A program made the position numbers and the translations under genes. DNA of 64,000 nt from Corynebacterium sp. P3-F1 (lineage in GTDB: Bacteria > Actinomycetota > Actinomycetes > Mycobacteriales > Mycobacteriaceae). Below the pieces are notes generated by a model. The model was not told where the DNA came from, did no database searches, and was given only the letters and a program-made list of their open reading frames with translations. The DNA is taken from the NCBI RefSeq assembly GCF_030503635.1, contig NZ_CP129965.1, positions 1,922,001 through 1,986,000 on the forward strand, in the 5' to 3' direction. Position 1 is the first letter of the stretch, and each line of letters begins with the position of its first letter. Positions 62,486 through 64,000 of the stretch are shown here, one piece after another.

Positions 62486-63493
62486 TTAGTTGCCCGGGCC
62501 GGAGTAGTCGACGACGGAGTACTCGCGCAGCTTAGCCAGCTTGTGCAGGGACTCGACGTGGCGCACTGTGCCGGACTTGGAGCGCATCGCCAGGGACCGG
62601 GTGGTGGCGCCGTCGGAGCGGTAGGAGACACCGCGGAGCATGTCGCCGTTGGTGACGCCGGTCGCCGCGAAGAAGCAGTTGTCGGAACTGACCAGGTCAT
62701 TGATGCCGAGAACGCGGTCGAGGTCGTGGCCGGCAGCGAGAACCTTCTCGCGCTCTTCGTCGGACTGCGGTGCGAGCATGCCCTGGATTTCGCCGTCGAG
62801 GCACTTCAGCGCGCATGCGGTGATGACGCCCTCCGGGGTTCCGCCGACGCCCATGGCGATGTCGATAGAGTTGTTGTTGCGGGCTGCGGCGATGGCACCG
62901 GCAACGTCGCCGTCCATGATGAAGCGGACCTTCGCCCCAGCTTCACGGATCTCGGAGACGAGCTGGGAGTGTCGGGGGCGGTCGAGCACGACGACGGTGA
63001 CGTCGCGCGTGTCGATGCCTTTGGCCTTCGCGACGGCTTGGATGTTGTGGGCGACGGGAGCAGTGATGTCGATCACGCCGGTGGCTTCCGGACCGACGGC
63101 GATCTTGTTCATGTAGAACGCGTCGGTCGGGTCGAACATTGTGCCGCGCTCAGCTGCGGCAATGACGGAAATGGAGTTCGGCCGGCCCTCGGCCATCAGG
63201 CGGGTGCCGTCCACAGGATCGACGGCGAGGTCGAGGGCTGCACCTTGGCCGTTGCCGACGTTCTCGCCGTTGAAGAGCATCGGAGCTTCGTCCTTCTCGC
63301 CTTCGCCGATGACGATGACTCCGTCCATGTTCACGGAGTTGATCATCTTGCGCATCGCGTCGACCGCGGCACCGTCGCCCTCGTTCTTCTTGCCGCGGCC
63401 GACCCATCGGCCGGACGCTAGCGCCGCCGCTTCTGTCACGCGAACGAGCTCCATCGCGAGGTTGCGGTCCGGAGCTTCAACGGGGTTGGACAT
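62486..63493 (-). CDS. glpX: Class II fructose-1,6-bisphosphatase
   Basis: 335 residues. Gluconeogenic enzyme, the only FBPase type in most mycolata. [50 protein letters not shown] and [18 protein letters not shown] match GlpX; the DPVDGT motif holds metal ligands. A GGAGG site lies before the ATG at 63493. It is followed by a hairpin and then fumC. Confidence 0.96.
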   Translation of the reverse strand: MSNPVEAPDRNLAMELVRVTEAAALASGRWVGRGKKNEGDGAAVDAMRKMINSVNMDGVIVIGEGEKDEAPMLFNGENVGNGQGAALDLAVDPVDGTRLMAEGRPNSISVIAAAERGTMFDPTDAFYMNKIAVGPEATGVIDITAPVAHNIQAVAKAKGIDTRDVTVVVLDRPRHSQLVSEIREAGAKVRFIMDGDVAGAIAAARNNNSIDIAMGVGGTPEGVITACALKCLDGEIQGMLAPQSDEEREKVLAAGHDLDRVLGINDLVSSDNCFFAATGVTNGDMLRGVSYRSDGATTRSLAMRSKSGTVRHVESLHKLAKLREYSVVDYSGPGN

Positions 63494-63659
63494 TATGTGC
63501 GCCTCCTGGGCAGTGGGTGGGGGTGATTCTTCGGTGAAATGATGTCACCTCTGTGTCTATTCTGGCACCTTTGGCTGTCCGGTATGTCTGGTTTCTCACC
63601 TGATCGGGGGCGATGAGTGCATTTCGGGTGCACGTAAGCGGCGTGACATACTGGCTAGC

Positions 63660-64000
63660 GTGGCTAAGGAGAAACCCCGGATTTTCCAGGACGGCAGGGA
63701 CATGACGATCAATGTCATTGTCATTGTGCTGTTGATGATTGGTGCCGTCGGCTTTACCGGCATGTGCAGTTTCAACCCGGGGCGCCCGGAAAACGGACCC
63801 GTCCAAGAGGTCGACGGTGCGACGTTCATGGGCATGGAAGCCCGGGCGGTGGATTTCCCGGTGCGCTTCCCGGATATGCCCCAGGGGTGGGTGAATAATT
63901 CGGCGCGCCGTTCGACGATTGGGGAGATGCCCGCTCCGGTAGTCGGCTGGGTGACCCCGCAGGAGGGGTTCCTTCAGCTCACACAGACTGACGCGGACGT
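63660..64000 (+). CDS. DUF4245 domain membrane protein (3' partial)
   Basis: Begins at GTG 63660 and is open to the window end (113 codons visible). The start VAKEKPRIFQDGRDMTINVI is followed by one membrane helix (VIVIVLLMIGAVGFTGMCSF) and an extracellular part with ARAVDFPVRFPDMPQGWVNNSARR, which matches DUF4245 proteins that sit divergent from glpX in mycolata. CATACT nine bases before the GTG suggests a leaderless mRNA. Function unknown. Confidence 0.82.
   Translation, partial: MAKEKPRIFQDGRDMTINVIVIVLLMIGAVGFTGMCSFNPGRPENGPVQEVDGATFMGMEARAVDFPVRFPDMPQGWVNNSARRSTIGEMPAPVVGWVTPQEGFLQLTQTDAD

Overview
The window reads as chromosomal DNA of a Corynebacterium species. The evidence is the high GC content, a mycothiol conjugate amidase (mca) beside a DUF4307 gene, a DUF4245 protein, an LGFP-type lipoprotein, many GTG and apparently leaderless starts, and the core order prs-glmU-multicopper oxidases-mfd followed later by greA-mca-uppS-coaA-glyA-phoH2-fumC-glpX. 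I cannot name the species from sequence alone.

Left core, 1-27 kb. Genes in order: a partial SDR oxidoreductase, a broken LppP/LprE-type lipoprotein gene, a secreted propeller-like protein, prfC, two flavin-linked oxidoreductases, two pth genes around a nitronate monooxygenase-like gene, rplY, an MHS-type transporter, prs-glmU, an MFS exporter, two tandem multicopper oxidases, an anchored extracellular protein, tRNA-Gln(TTG), mfd, a four-gene OpuC-type osmoprotectant ABC operon, a CPBP protease, a frameshifted epimerase remnant and tRNA-Leu(TAA).

Integrated element, 27.07-45.60 kb. The 3' half of tRNA-Leu is repeated as a 37-bp direct repeat (27069-27105 and 45559-45595), and these copies bracket about 18.5 kb. 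Next to the left copy lies a tyrosine recombinase. Two copies of an 11-bp site (CCCCCCGTTTG) sit inside the left end and four inside the right end, as expected for integrase arm sites. The element carries an FtsK/TraB-like translocase, a primase-polymerase/ATPase, a family A DNA polymerase, an iteron plus AT-rich origin-like region and small HTH proteins. This is the layout of an actinomycete integrative and conjugative element (AICE) of the prim-pol type. Its cargo is a poly-gamma-glutamate cassette: a CapD-like gamma-glutamyltransferase lipoprotein, PgsB/CapB, and a double-length PgsC/CapC. The tra gene is fused at its 5' end to a fragment of an FAD oxidoreductase gene exactly where the cargo begins. 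An IS3-like end palindrome lies just past the cargo, and an IS30-family element sits just upstream of the replication genes.

Right core, 45.6-64 kb. Genes in order: a SUFU-domain protein, a Bax inhibitor-1 family protein, a lipoprotein, greA, a DUF4307 gene, mca, a small membrane protein, uppS, coaA, glyA, a DUF5997-type gene divergent from a LysR-like substrate-binding protein, an LGFP lipoprotein, phoH2 with a leader that could hide its ribosome-binding site, a GNAT acetyltransferase, a DHA2 exporter with its TetR regulator, fumC, glpX and the start of a DUF4245 gene.

A short word, GCTTATCGACG, occurs 12 times exactly in the core sequence (plus five one-base variants) in genes and intergenic DNA on both strands. 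It is absent from 25.5-46.0 kb, which includes the whole element.
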